A DNA stretch of 7,039 nt from Lentisphaerota bacterium (GTDB taxonomy: Bacteria; Verrucomicrobiota; Kiritimatiellia; RFP12; UBA3636): positions 1 through 7,039 of the forward strand of contig JALHHX010000114.1 in NCBI GenBank assembly GCA_022837245.1, in the 5' to 3' direction. A program made the translations under genes and the position numbers. Below, piece after piece: positions 1 to 5,696 of this stretch (position 1 is the first letter of the stretch; every line of letters starts with the position of its first letter). The notes below the pieces were generated by a model. The model worked only from the letters and a program-made list of their open reading frames with translations, was not told the origin of the DNA and did no database searches.

Positions 1-491
1 TGGATTTTGTCGACATCTTCCAGGTCGGAGCGCGCAACATGCAGAACTTCGAGCTCTTGAAGGAACTCGGCATGATCAAGAGGCCAGTGCTGCTCAAACG
101 CGGTTTCTCCAACTCCATACAGGAGCTTCTCATGTCCGCCGAATACATCATGTCCGGCGGCAACGAAAAAGTGATCCTCTGCGAGCGCGGGATCCGCACG
201 TTCGAGACGGCCACGCGCAACACGCTCGACATCAGCGCCGTGCCAGTGCTCAAATCGCTCACGCACCTGCCGGTCTTCGTCGACCCCTCGCACGCCGCCG
301 GCAGCGCCGCGCTGATCGAGCCGCTCTCGCTGGCAGCCATCGCGGCGGGTGCCGACGGGCTCGAAATCGAAGTCCACAACGATCCGGCAAACGCACTCTC
401 CGACGGCATGCAGTCGCTAACTCCGGCCGTGTTCAAAGCCCTCATGGCCAAGATGCGCACCGTGGCCGAAGCAGTTGGCCGGACACTGTAG
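1..491 (+). CDS. aroF: 3-deoxy-7-phosphoheptulonate (DAHP) synthase, 5'-truncated by the window edge
   Basis: This enzyme condenses phosphoenolpyruvate and erythrose 4-phosphate to DAHP, the first step of the shikimate pathway, in the cytoplasm. The reading frame is open from position 3, so the first ATG (39) is internal: the residues before it (DFVDIFQVGARN) match the family's conserved D-IQIGARNMQNF stretch. About 162 residues of a protein usually near 340 are present. Visible active-site motifs are the lysine in PVLLKRG, the PEP-binding arginine in CERGIRTFE, the metal-ligand histidine in VDPSHAAG, and the Glu and Asp metal ligands in GLEIEVHNDP and ALSDGMQ. This is the Bacillus/Thermotoga-type (TIGR01361-like) enzyme, not the E. 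coli AroG type. Its stop codon lies 2 bp before the aroB ATG, so the two genes are probably co-transcribed and translationally coupled. Whether an N-terminal regulatory domain exists cannot be seen. Confidence 0.94.
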   Translation, partial: DFVDIFQVGARNMQNFELLKELGMIKRPVLLKRGFSNSIQELLMSAEYIMSGGNEKVILCERGIRTFETATRNTLDISAVPVLKSLTHLPVFVDPSHAAGSAALIEPLSLAAIAAGADGLEIEVHNDPANALSDGMQSLTPAVFKALMAKMRTVAEAVGRTL

Positions 492-493
492 CC

Positions 494-1588
494 ATGAAAA
501 GCTTCGAGACAAAGATCAGCTCGCCGCGCGGAGATTCGCGCATCATCGTCGGCAACGGCGCGCTCGCCCGGATCGGCGCCATCGCCGCCACCTCCGTCAA
601 AGGGCGCCGCGTCTGCGTGGTATCGGATGCCAACGTCTGCAACCTGCATCTGCAGCCCGTTATGGAGGCGCTCGCCGCCGCCGGGTTCCATGCCGGGCAA
701 GTGTCCGTCCCGGCCGGTGAGAGCTCTAAATCTCTCAACATGGTTTCCACACTTTGGAACACATTCAACGGTTATGGCATCACGCGCACGGATCTCGTAG
801 TGGCGCTTGGCGGCGGCGTTGTGGGCGACCTCGCGGGCTTCGCTGCCGCGACATACCTGCGCGGCGTGGCGATCATACAAGCCCCCACGTCGTTGCTCGC
901 GCAAGTGGATTCATCCATCGGCGGCAAGACCGGCATCGACCTCCCGTTCGGGAAAAACCTCGCCGGCGCGTTCCACCAGCCCCGTGCCGTCATCACCGAT
1001 CCGCTTGTGCTGAAAACGCTTCCAAAAAACCGCTTCGCGGAAGGCATGGCAGAAGTCGTCAAATACGGATGCATCAGCGACGCCGCGCTTTTCAAAGAAA
1101 TAGAGGAATTCGCGGAATCAGACCGCGCCGACGAAGCGGCTCTTTTCAAAATCATCGCGCGCTGCGTCGGGATCAAGGCTGACGTGGTCAACCGCGACGA
1201 ACTCGACACCGGCGAGCGCATGCTCCTCAACTTCGGGCACACCGTGGGGCATGCCATCGAGAACGTCATGGGCTACGGCTACATCTCCCACGGAGAGGCG
1301 GTGGCTATCGGCATGGTCGCGGCGACGCGTCTTGGCGAGCAGACAGGCACCACGCCGGCAGGCGTTTCGCAACGCATCGCGGCATTGCTAAAAAAACTCT
1401 CGCTTCCCGTGGAAACGGAATTCACGGTCGACGACATTTTCGAGGCCATGATGTCCGACAAGAAAAACCTCTCCGGCTCGATCAACTTCATCCTCCTCGA
1501 AGACATCGGCCGTGCCGTCCGCATCCCCTTCCCTCCCGCCGACCTGCGCGCCCGCCTGGACAAGATCGTGGGCACACGGCAAGAATAA
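494..1588 (+). CDS. aroB: 3-dehydroquinate synthase
   Basis: This enzyme converts DAHP to 3-dehydroquinate, the second shikimate step, and is cytoplasmic, NAD-dependent and metal-dependent. The protein is 364 residues, the usual length. It has the nucleotide-binding GGGVVGD (106-112), then PTSLLAQVDSSIGGK (131-145) with the substrate-binding lysine, and the three expected zinc ligands: Glu187 in AEGMAEVVKYG, His249 in FGHTVGHAIE and His266 in ISHGEA. The spacing matches the known E. coli ligands almost exactly. The ATG at 494 is chosen because it lies directly after the aroF stop and gives a normal N-terminus. I see no convincing Shine-Dalgarno site there, consistent with coupling to the upstream gene. 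Nothing is missing or broken. No clear rho-independent terminator follows; the next DNA is repeat-rich. Confidence 0.98.
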   Translation: MKSFETKISSPRGDSRIIVGNGALARIGAIAATSVKGRRVCVVSDANVCNLHLQPVMEALAAAGFHAGQVSVPAGESSKSLNMVSTLWNTFNGYGITRTDLVVALGGGVVGDLAGFAAATYLRGVAIIQAPTSLLAQVDSSIGGKTGIDLPFGKNLAGAFHQPRAVITDPLVLKTLPKNRFAEGMAEVVKYGCISDAALFKEIEEFAESDRADEAALFKIIARCVGIKADVVNRDELDTGERMLLNFGHTVGHAIENVMGYGYISHGEAVAIGMVAATRLGEQTGTTPAGVSQRIAALLKKLSLPVETEFTVDDIFEAMMSDKKNLSGSINFILLEDIGRAVRIPFPPADLRARLDKIVGTRQE

Positions 1589-1691
1589 GTGGATAGTGGA
1601 CAGGGGTTAGACCGGCAGGAAGCCCTCAAGCAGAGGCGCTAGCGGATGCGCGTGGCATAGGCGGCTTGCCGCCGACCGCCGAGCGCGGGGT
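1589..1691. other. Intergenic lead-in between aroB and repeat copy A
   Basis: I see no gene here. The stretch begins with a small tandem (GTGGATA, GTGGACA), then has a CGCTAGCG palindrome (1637-1644) and a compact hairpin GGCGGC-TT-GCCGCC (1660-1673). The hairpin is not followed by a T-run, so it is not a classical terminator. The corresponding flank of repeat copy C (before 6728) also contains a strong hairpin, but of unrelated sequence, so the shared repeat appears to begin at about 1692. Confidence 0.5.
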
Positions 1692-2004
1692 GGGCTGGCA
1701 GCCTGCGGGCAAGAGCCTGCCCGCAAGGAGTGGTTAAAACCTCCGGAGGCAGATGGCGAGGGGCTGTGGCTTACGCAGGCAAATGCCTTGCGCGTGTGTG
1801 GCGCAGGGCTTTTTACCCTCTTGCCGCAAGCAGGCTCTGCTTGCGGGCTCGCCCGTCCGGCGATATGGGCACAGCCAGGCGCGTCCACGGCGTGGTGTTT
1901 GAGAGAGCCCCGTTCCGCGCGCCCGTGTGCCGCAGGCACACAACACCGCCACCCAAGCCATCCACCGCAGCCGGCAGAGAGGCTGCACTAAAAGCACCAC
2001 GGTC
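1692..2004 (+). repeat. Long intergenic direct repeat, copy A (about 313 bp)
   Basis: This segment recurs in the same orientation at 6728-7039. My hand alignment of the first roughly 270 positions (to 1960) shows about a dozen differences including a 1-nt indel, or about 95% identity; the last 45 bp are less alike. Internal palindromes kept in both copies are TGCGGGCA-AGAGCC-TGCCCGCA (1704-1725), CCTCCGGAGG (1740-1749), CCGCAAGCAG-GCT-CTGCTTGCGG (1824-1846) and GTGTGCC-GCA-GGCACAC (1925-1941). Reading frames are open on both strands but encode nothing recognisable, and the copies differ by indels that are not multiples of three, so I treat it as non-coding. It starts 104 bp after aroB and ends about 40 bp before a promoter. 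Confidence 0.93.
1800..1853 (+). repeat. 54-bp hairpin core, copy A
   Basis: This is the most conserved part of the repeat family. It has a GGCGCAGGGC start, a T-run, then a perfect 10-bp stem with a 3-nt loop (1824-1846), and ends in GGCTCGCC. It differs from the copy at 6835-6888 at one position and from the copy at 4439-4492 at two. The T-run lies before the stem, so on the plus strand it does not look like a terminator. Confidence 0.9.
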
Positions 2005-2043
2005 GCCGATCGCCTACTGATTACCTCCGCAAGCCACCAAATC

Positions 2044-2073
2044 TCGACATTGCGGCACGTTATATGCTACAAT
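2044..2073 (+). promoter_or_regulatory. Sigma-70-type extended -10 promoter for the CPBP protease operon
   Basis: The -35 box TCGACA (2044-2049, five of six to TTGACA) is followed by an 18-bp spacer and TACAAT (2068-2073, five of six to TATAAT). A TG one base upstream of the -10 box makes it an extended -10. Transcription would start near 2079-2081, almost on top of the ATG at 2083. That implies either a leaderless mRNA or use of the downstream ATG at 2155. The call rests on sequence match only. Confidence 0.6.
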
Positions 2074-2082
2074 CGCCCGCAA

Positions 2083-2892
2083 ATGAACGACAGTGCAGAC
2101 GACATCACGGCAACAGGCGACCCCGCGCCCAGAAACAGCGAGAAAGCCAGAAAAATGAACCGCGCGACGGCGCGGCATATTGTTCCGTTCATAATCTGGG
2201 TGGTCATTTTGATGCTCGCAAGAGCCATGCACCTCACTCCGTCGAGCGCCACGGAAACGATTCCTTCTCTCAACCTTATCACAGACGCCTCGCTCTACGC
2301 CTTCAGCACCGTCGCCTGCTCCATCGTGTTCCTCCTGCTCAAGCCGTGGCGTTTTTACGAGCCCTTGAAACGCGCAAACGTGCTGCCGGCCATTGGAGTC
2401 GGCGTTTTCATTTTCGCCGTCTGGGTGTTTTTCGAAACGCCTTTTTTCAAGAACTTGCTGCCCGCTGCGGCTGATTTCTACGAAAAATGGTGCGTTATGC
2501 CCTTCGGAGAAGTGCGCCATGAGCTTGATTCAACGCCGTACGCCCCCGAAGTCTGCGGATGGCCCCTTACAACCACCAAACTAATCGGCTCCGCATTCGT
2601 TATTGCCGTAATCGAAGAGTTCTTCTGGCGCGGCTGGCTCATTAGGTTCATACGCACCCCGGATTTCCTCGACATCGACATCGGGAAATTCCACGCCATC
2701 CCTTTTTTCATCGCGGCCGTTATTTTCGGCTCCGAGCACAACGAGTGGGCAGTTGGAATCGCAACCGGCATCGTTTACGGACTGTTTTTCATCCGCACAC
2801 GCGACATCTGGGCCGTCTCCATATCGCACGTTGTGACAAATCTGGCTCTGGGCATCTACGTAATCGCCACCGGGAGCTGGCAGTTCTGGTGA
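2083..2892 (+). CDS. CPBP-family (CAAX/Abi) intramembrane glutamic endopeptidase, exosortase-associated type
   Basis: This is a polytopic inner-membrane protease of 269 residues. All three CPBP active-site motifs are present: EEFFWR (Glu178, Glu179, Arg183), FGSEH (Phe215, His219) and HVVTN (His249, Asn253), each in or next to a hydrophobic segment. The C-terminal pattern, with RTRDIWA, SHVVTNLALGIYV and a final WQFW, resembles the CAAX prenyl protease-related proteins that accompany exosortase/PEP-CTERM systems (TIGR03008-like). That is a family recollection, not a search. The substrate is unknown. The start is uncertain: the open frame extends upstream into repeat copy A, but the promoter excludes that. 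ATG 2083 sits just after the promoter, while ATG 2155 would give 245 residues beginning 11 residues before the first membrane segment, with a leader of about 75 nt. The next gene follows after 16 bp, so an operon is likely. No exosortase or PEP-CTERM protein is visible here. Confidence 0.88.
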   Translation: MNDSADDITATGDPAPRNSEKARKMNRATARHIVPFIIWVVILMLARAMHLTPSSATETIPSLNLITDASLYAFSTVACSIVFLLLKPWRFYEPLKRANVLPAIGVGVFIFAVWVFFETPFFKNLLPAAADFYEKWCVMPFGEVRHELDSTPYAPEVCGWPLTTTKLIGSAFVIAVIEEFFWRGWLIRFIRTPDFLDIDIGKFHAIPFFIAAVIFGSEHNEWAVGIATGIVYGLFFIRTRDIWAVSISHVVTNLALGIYVIATGSWQFW

Positions 2893-2908
2893 CGCGTTTT
2901 CAAGTACA

Positions 2909-4255
2909 ATGTTGGACAAAATCAAATCATTCATAAAGGAAGACCCAAGTTGGGCTGCGTTTCTCGGCTCTGTTTTCGCCGTCGGATTCTCCCTTCCACT
3001 GGCAAGGTTGTTGTTGGTGGTATCTCTGGTGCTATCGGCATTCCCGAAAATGACGAAACGCGGCCCGTTCAGGAGGAACCTTCCGACCACCGGGTGGCTT
3101 GCATATCTTCTGGTGGCGCTCGTCATCACCGCCATCATGGCCGCCACGAACACAGACCCTCTAATCGTGCCCGACAAGGGCCTCGGCAAAATCACAAAAT
3201 TGCTATGGTACATTGCCATCCCATTAACCATAGTTCAAGTCAATTCGACAGAGCGCTTCAAACTCGTCCTAAAGGTTTTTGTCTGCGGCTGTCTGATCAC
3301 CGCATTTTCCGTGACTTTCTTCAACCCGCTGCTCGCGCTCTTGCAGATAAACTGGCCTAGGAACGCAGCCGCACCCGCCAACGAAACACAACGAGTCATT
3401 GTTGAATGGGCCGGCCGCTTCGGCATCACTGAATCCATCAGGGAATGGGTGTATTCCGGCTATCGTGCACCTGACTACATGGCCTCCATGCTAAAGCTCG
3501 GCACGATGCAGGACTCGCAGCGTCTCATGGTGGCGCTCCCGGCCGCGCTTTGCCTTTGCATCGACGCCAAGGGCACACGCCTGCCACGCCGCAAGCGTAT
3601 TTTCGGAATCATCGCCCTCGTCTTGATCTTCTGCGGACTCATGCTCACCTTCAAACGAGGGCCGATAATGTGCGCGATCTTCGTCTGCGGAGCCATCGTC
3701 CTCCGCTACATGGGCGTCAAAGGCCTCGTGGCGCTCGTCCTCTGCTGCATTGTTTTCGCGGCGCACCCGGCAGTGCGTCTTCGTTTCTCGCAACTGCCGG
3801 AAGAATTTTCACCAAAGAAGGGAGGGCGCGCCCTCATGTGGACGCAGATTGTTCCCGCAGTCCATGAAGAGCATCCTTATGGTATTGGGTTCAGGGCCCT
3901 CACCAACGAGAAGATGCGGCAGCACGGCAAGAATGTGGAGCGGCGTCAGAACCACGTCCATTCAACTCCGTTGCAGTCGTTCGTGGATTTCGGCTGGCTT
4001 GGAGTTGCCGTCTATCTCTTCTGGATGGGCGCCGCGATCGCCGCCGCCATAAAATCGCTTCTCGCCACACGCGTAAAGGGCGCAAGCCAGCGAGCGGTCC
4101 GCTACGTACCGTTCGCGATGCTGGCAGCTTTGATCTTGTACGGCCTAATCGAATACAACCTGGCAGACGCGGAAATCGTCATACTCTACTCTCTGGCCAT
4201 GGGCATGAGCACATTCCGCGGCGGCGGCCAGGAGGCTTCGGAGACGCCTGCGTAG
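2909..4255 (+). CDS. O-antigen ligase / Wzy-like family membrane protein
   Basis: This is a predicted multi-spanning inner-membrane protein of 448 residues with about ten hydrophobic segments. One large hydrophilic stretch (about 145-200) lies in the middle and a second periplasmic-type loop spans about 290-352. Family-like signatures are LTFKRGPIM (246-254), GGRALMWTQ followed by HPYGIGF (305-328), and NHVHSTPLQSFVDFGWLG (348-365). The last resembles the His-containing HN-x-L-x-E-x-G-x-x-G loop of WaaL and Wzy_C (PF04932) proteins. Members ligate or polymerise lipid-linked glycans at the periplasmic face; the exact substrate cannot be inferred. The ATG at 2909 is the first in frame, 16 bp after the protease stop, without an obvious Shine-Dalgarno site. 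Co-occurrence with the CPBP protease suggests envelope or extracellular polysaccharide work. A bicarbonate-transporter-like or other Wzy-like role is less likely but not excluded. Confidence 0.84.
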   Translation: MLDKIKSFIKEDPSWAAFLGSVFAVGFSLPLARLLLVVSLVLSAFPKMTKRGPFRRNLPTTGWLAYLLVALVITAIMAATNTDPLIVPDKGLGKITKLLWYIAIPLTIVQVNSTERFKLVLKVFVCGCLITAFSVTFFNPLLALLQINWPRNAAAPANETQRVIVEWAGRFGITESIREWVYSGYRAPDYMASMLKLGTMQDSQRLMVALPAALCLCIDAKGTRLPRRKRIFGIIALVLIFCGLMLTFKRGPIMCAIFVCGAIVLRYMGVKGLVALVLCCIVFAAHPAVRLRFSQLPEEFSPKKGGRALMWTQIVPAVHEEHPYGIGFRALTNEKMRQHGKNVERRQNHVHSTPLQSFVDFGWLGVAVYLFWMGAAIAAAIKSLLATRVKGASQRAVRYVPFAMLAALILYGLIEYNLADAEIVILYSLAMGMSTFRGGGQEASETPA

Positions 4256-4337
4256 CCCTTCGATTTTGCTTTTGCTACGTGGATCATTACCACGCGAAGC
4301 CGCGGCGACGCGAAGCCCTTGCTGCGTGGGACGGAGA
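4256..4337. other. Intergenic region after the O-antigen-ligase-like gene
   Basis: I see no gene here. A weak CGTGG-ATCATTA-CCACG hairpin (4278-4294) is followed by a CGCGAAGCC repeat pair rather than a T-run, so it is a poor terminator candidate. A motif GCTTTTGCTACGTGG (4268-4282) is a degenerate version of the 15-bp direct repeat that follows it. Confidence 0.4.
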
Positions 4338-4384
4338 AGGGTGTAGGGTATAGGGTGTAGGCCCTAGCTGCCCTTGCTGCGTGG
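4315..4384 (+). repeat. 15-bp direct repeat bracketing the left heptad arm
   Basis: GCCCTTGCTGCGTGG occurs exactly at 4315-4329 and 4370-4384, with 40 bp between. Those 40 bp contain the left arm of the large inverted repeat. Degenerate relatives appear at 4268-4282 (GCTTTTGCTACGTGG) and 4646-4660 (GCTTTTGTTACGGGG). The arrangement resembles a short insertion flanked by a duplicated target. Confidence 0.85.
4338..4368 (+). repeat. Left arm of the heptad inverted repeat
   Basis: The arm is built from the heptads GGGTGTA, GGGTATA and GGGTGTA followed by GGCCCTAGC. Its G tracts are at 4339-4341, 4346-4348, 4353-4355 and 4360-4361, so a two-layer G-quadruplex is possible on the plus strand. It pairs with 4731-4761. 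Confidence 0.95.
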
Positions 4385-4438
4385 AGTTTGGGGCTGCCCA
4401 CTCTTTTGCCAGGGCCTAGCACCTAAGGCCTTCTTCAC

Positions 4439-4492
4439 GGCGCAGGGCTTTTTACCCACTTACCGCAAGCAGGCTCTGCTTGCGGGCTCGCC
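4439..4492 (+). repeat. 54-bp hairpin core, copy B, within a diverged module
   Basis: This matches the cores at 1800-1853 (two differences) and 6835-6888 (one difference), including the perfect 10-bp stem (4463-4472 with 4476-4485, loop GCT). The surrounding sequence is much more diverged than in copies A and C. A 15-bp exact match to the 3' part of copy A (ACACCGCCACCCAAG) remains at 4608-4622, matching 1943-1957. A degenerate version of the first hairpin of copy A appears downstream at about 4701-4723, on the opposite side of the core from where it lies in copies A and C. Confidence 0.88.
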
Positions 4493-4718
4493 TTGGTTTG
4501 TAGTGTGCCCGTCAGGACATGCCGCTCCCCAGCCAGTGCCTCACGGCGCCACTACGAACAATGCCCTTTGCCACGTTCCACGCATGCCACGCCCCAGCCC
4601 GCGCCCCACACCGCCACCCAAGGCAGCTAAGCATGCTGCAGACGTGCTTTTGTTACGGGGCGGAGCAGAGACTCCGCGCACCCAGAACTTCTGCTGAAGC
4701 CTCCGGGCAGGGGCCTGC

Positions 4719-4781
4719 CTAAGGACTTCCGCTAGAGCCTACACCCTATACCCTACACCCTGATCCCCAGCTAAGGACTTC
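4719..4781 (+). repeat. 11-bp direct repeat bracketing the right heptad arm
   Basis: CTAAGGACTTC occurs at 4719-4729 and 4771-4781, with 41 bp between. Those 41 bp contain the right arm of the inverted repeat. A 15-bp relative of the second copy, with one mismatch, lies at 4423-4437. This mirrors the arrangement around the left arm. Confidence 0.8.
4731..4761 (-). repeat. Right arm of the heptad inverted repeat
   Basis: This is the reverse complement of 4338-4368 with one mismatch. On the plus strand it reads as ACCCT-rich heptads, and its outer end is 21 bp from the stop codon of the methyltransferase gene. On a transcript the two arms could pair over about 30 bp. Confidence 0.95.
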
Positions 4782-4782
4782 T

Positions 4783-5664
4783 TCATCCGCGGTTTTGCGC
4801 GGCACCACTTTGCCAGCGAGCAAAAGTACCGCTAGGAAGCGGAAGCACGTCTTCGGAACCGGTCAGCAGCATCTCGCCTGTCTCTATCGAGCCACCCAAC
4901 CCGTCCATTGCCTGCAAAACCAGGTTCCCTCCAACCCGAGGCGAGAGCCCCGGCGTGTGAGCGCTCATCAGCATGAAAAGCGGATTTTCGCTTAGAAGAC
5001 GACGGCACATTTGCAGAGTCTCCGGCAAGTCTCGCTCGATTTTGTACATCGCGCCGCCTTCGCCTCGCCCGAACGTTGGAGGGTCGAGGATAATGGCGTC
5101 GTACACCTTGCCACGCTTGATCTCGCGAGCCATAAACTTATGGGCGTCGTCCACGATCCAGCGCACTGAGTCCACGTCGTTTAGCGCCGCGTTTTCACTG
5201 GCCCACTGCACCATGCCGCGCGATGCGTCGAGGTGGCAGACTGCCCCGCCTGCAAGCGCCGCGGCCATTGATGAACCGCCAGAGTATGCGAACAGGTTCA
5301 GCACCAAAGGTGCCTTTCCACTGCGTGCACACTCCGTTTTCACCTGCTCGCCAATCCAGCGCCATTGCGCGCGTTGTTCGGGAAAAATGCCAAGATGCCC
5401 GAAATCTGTGACAGAGAGGTTGAACTTGATCCCGCACTCCTCGATTACCCAATGCCGGGGCAGGCGCTGAAGACCGTCCCAGCGGTTGCCGTCCTCCCTG
5501 TCGAACGTGGCGTCGGCAGAATCCCAGATCCTTCGCTCGAGCGATGGCACCCAGATCGCCTGCGAACACGGCCGTTCAAGCACCACATCGCCGAAGCGCT
5601 CCAGCTTTCTGCCATAGCCGCTGTCCAGCAATTCGTAGCCCTTCGAGTTGTTTTGAAAAGTCAT
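4783..5664 (-). CDS. Class I SAM-dependent methyltransferase, RlmI/RlmK-like (COG1092 type)
   Basis: The 293-residue protein has a Rossmann-fold methyltransferase domain. An N-terminal region ends in FGHLGIFPEQRAQW (88-101). SAM-binding motif I is LNLFAYSGGSS (122-132), with the acidic residue that usually contacts the SAM ribose in CHLDASRG (Asp146). The DDAH segment is at 172-175, and the catalytic-region motif IV is LDPPTFGRGEGG (193-204). This combination is typical of the 23S rRNA m5C methyltransferase-like family, but the PUA RNA-binding domain of RlmI (about 396 residues) is absent, so the substrate is unproven. The start at 5664 has GGGA six bases upstream and follows the transporter stop by 32 bp, so the two genes probably share a transcript. 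The gene ends 21 bp from the inverted-repeat element. The sequence looks intact. Confidence 0.88.
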   Translation of the reverse strand: MTFQNNSKGYELLDSGYGRKLERFGDVVLERPCSQAIWVPSLERRIWDSADATFDREDGNRWDGLQRLPRHWVIEECGIKFNLSVTDFGHLGIFPEQRAQWRWIGEQVKTECARSGKAPLVLNLFAYSGGSSMAAALAGGAVCHLDASRGMVQWASENAALNDVDSVRWIVDDAHKFMAREIKRGKVYDAIILDPPTFGRGEGGAMYKIERDLPETLQMCRRLLSENPLFMLMSAHTPGLSPRVGGNLVLQAMDGLGGSIETGEMLLTGSEDVLPLPSGTFARWQSGAAQNRG

Positions 5665-5696
5665 TCTGATTCCCTACCTTTAGTTCACAGTCTTTT

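Larger units (their letters stand above)
4338..4761. mobile_element. Candidate MITE-like element bounded by a 31-bp inverted repeat
   Basis: Arms at 4338-4368 and 4731-4761 are inverted repeats matching at 30 of 31 positions, with the mismatch at 4363/4736. They enclose 362 bp without a gene. The arms consist of GGGTGTA and GGGTATA heptads, giving three G3 tracts and one G2 tract on one strand. The interior holds a diverged copy of the hairpin repeat family and small hairpins such as GGCCT/AGGCC (4413-4430) and GCGGAG-CAGAGA-CTCCGC (4660-4677). The immediate flanks share only the dinucleotide GA (4336-4337 and 4762-4763), which may be chance. No transposase is present. It lies in the convergent gap between two gene ends, so a role in bidirectional termination is an alternative. 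Confidence 0.45.

Noticed and set aside
442..768. Minus-strand and alternate-frame open frames across aroF and aroB
   Set aside because: They are shadows of well-conserved plus-strand genes with intact catalytic motifs.
1824..1846. Hairpin core as a rho-independent terminator
   Set aside because: The T-run precedes the stem on the plus strand, no T-run follows it on either strand, and copy C lies upstream of a promoter rather than after a gene.
1607..2000. Long open frames on both strands across repeat copy A, echoed in copy C
   Set aside because: No recognisable domain, Arg/Pro/Cys-rich composition typical of GC-rich non-coding DNA, and copies differ by 1-nt and other non-triplet indels that shift the frame.
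1927..2082. Upstream extension of the CPBP protease to an ATG at 1927
   Set aside because: The extra 52 residues come from repeat copy A and its tail, and a good promoter lies at 2044-2073, inside this extension.
2905..2910. TACAAT just before and overlapping the ATG at 2909 as a -10 box
   Set aside because: No matching -35 box 16-18 bp upstream, and the gene follows its neighbour by only 16 bp.
4315..4384. Direct repeats with 40-bp spacer as a CRISPR array
   Set aside because: Only two exact 15-bp copies, no regular spacer length across the degenerate copies, and the spacer is one arm of an inverted repeat; no cas genes.
4374..4722. Open frames on the plus strand inside the convergent gap
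   Set aside because: They run through the repeats and inverted-repeat arm, have no start context and encode no recognisable protein.
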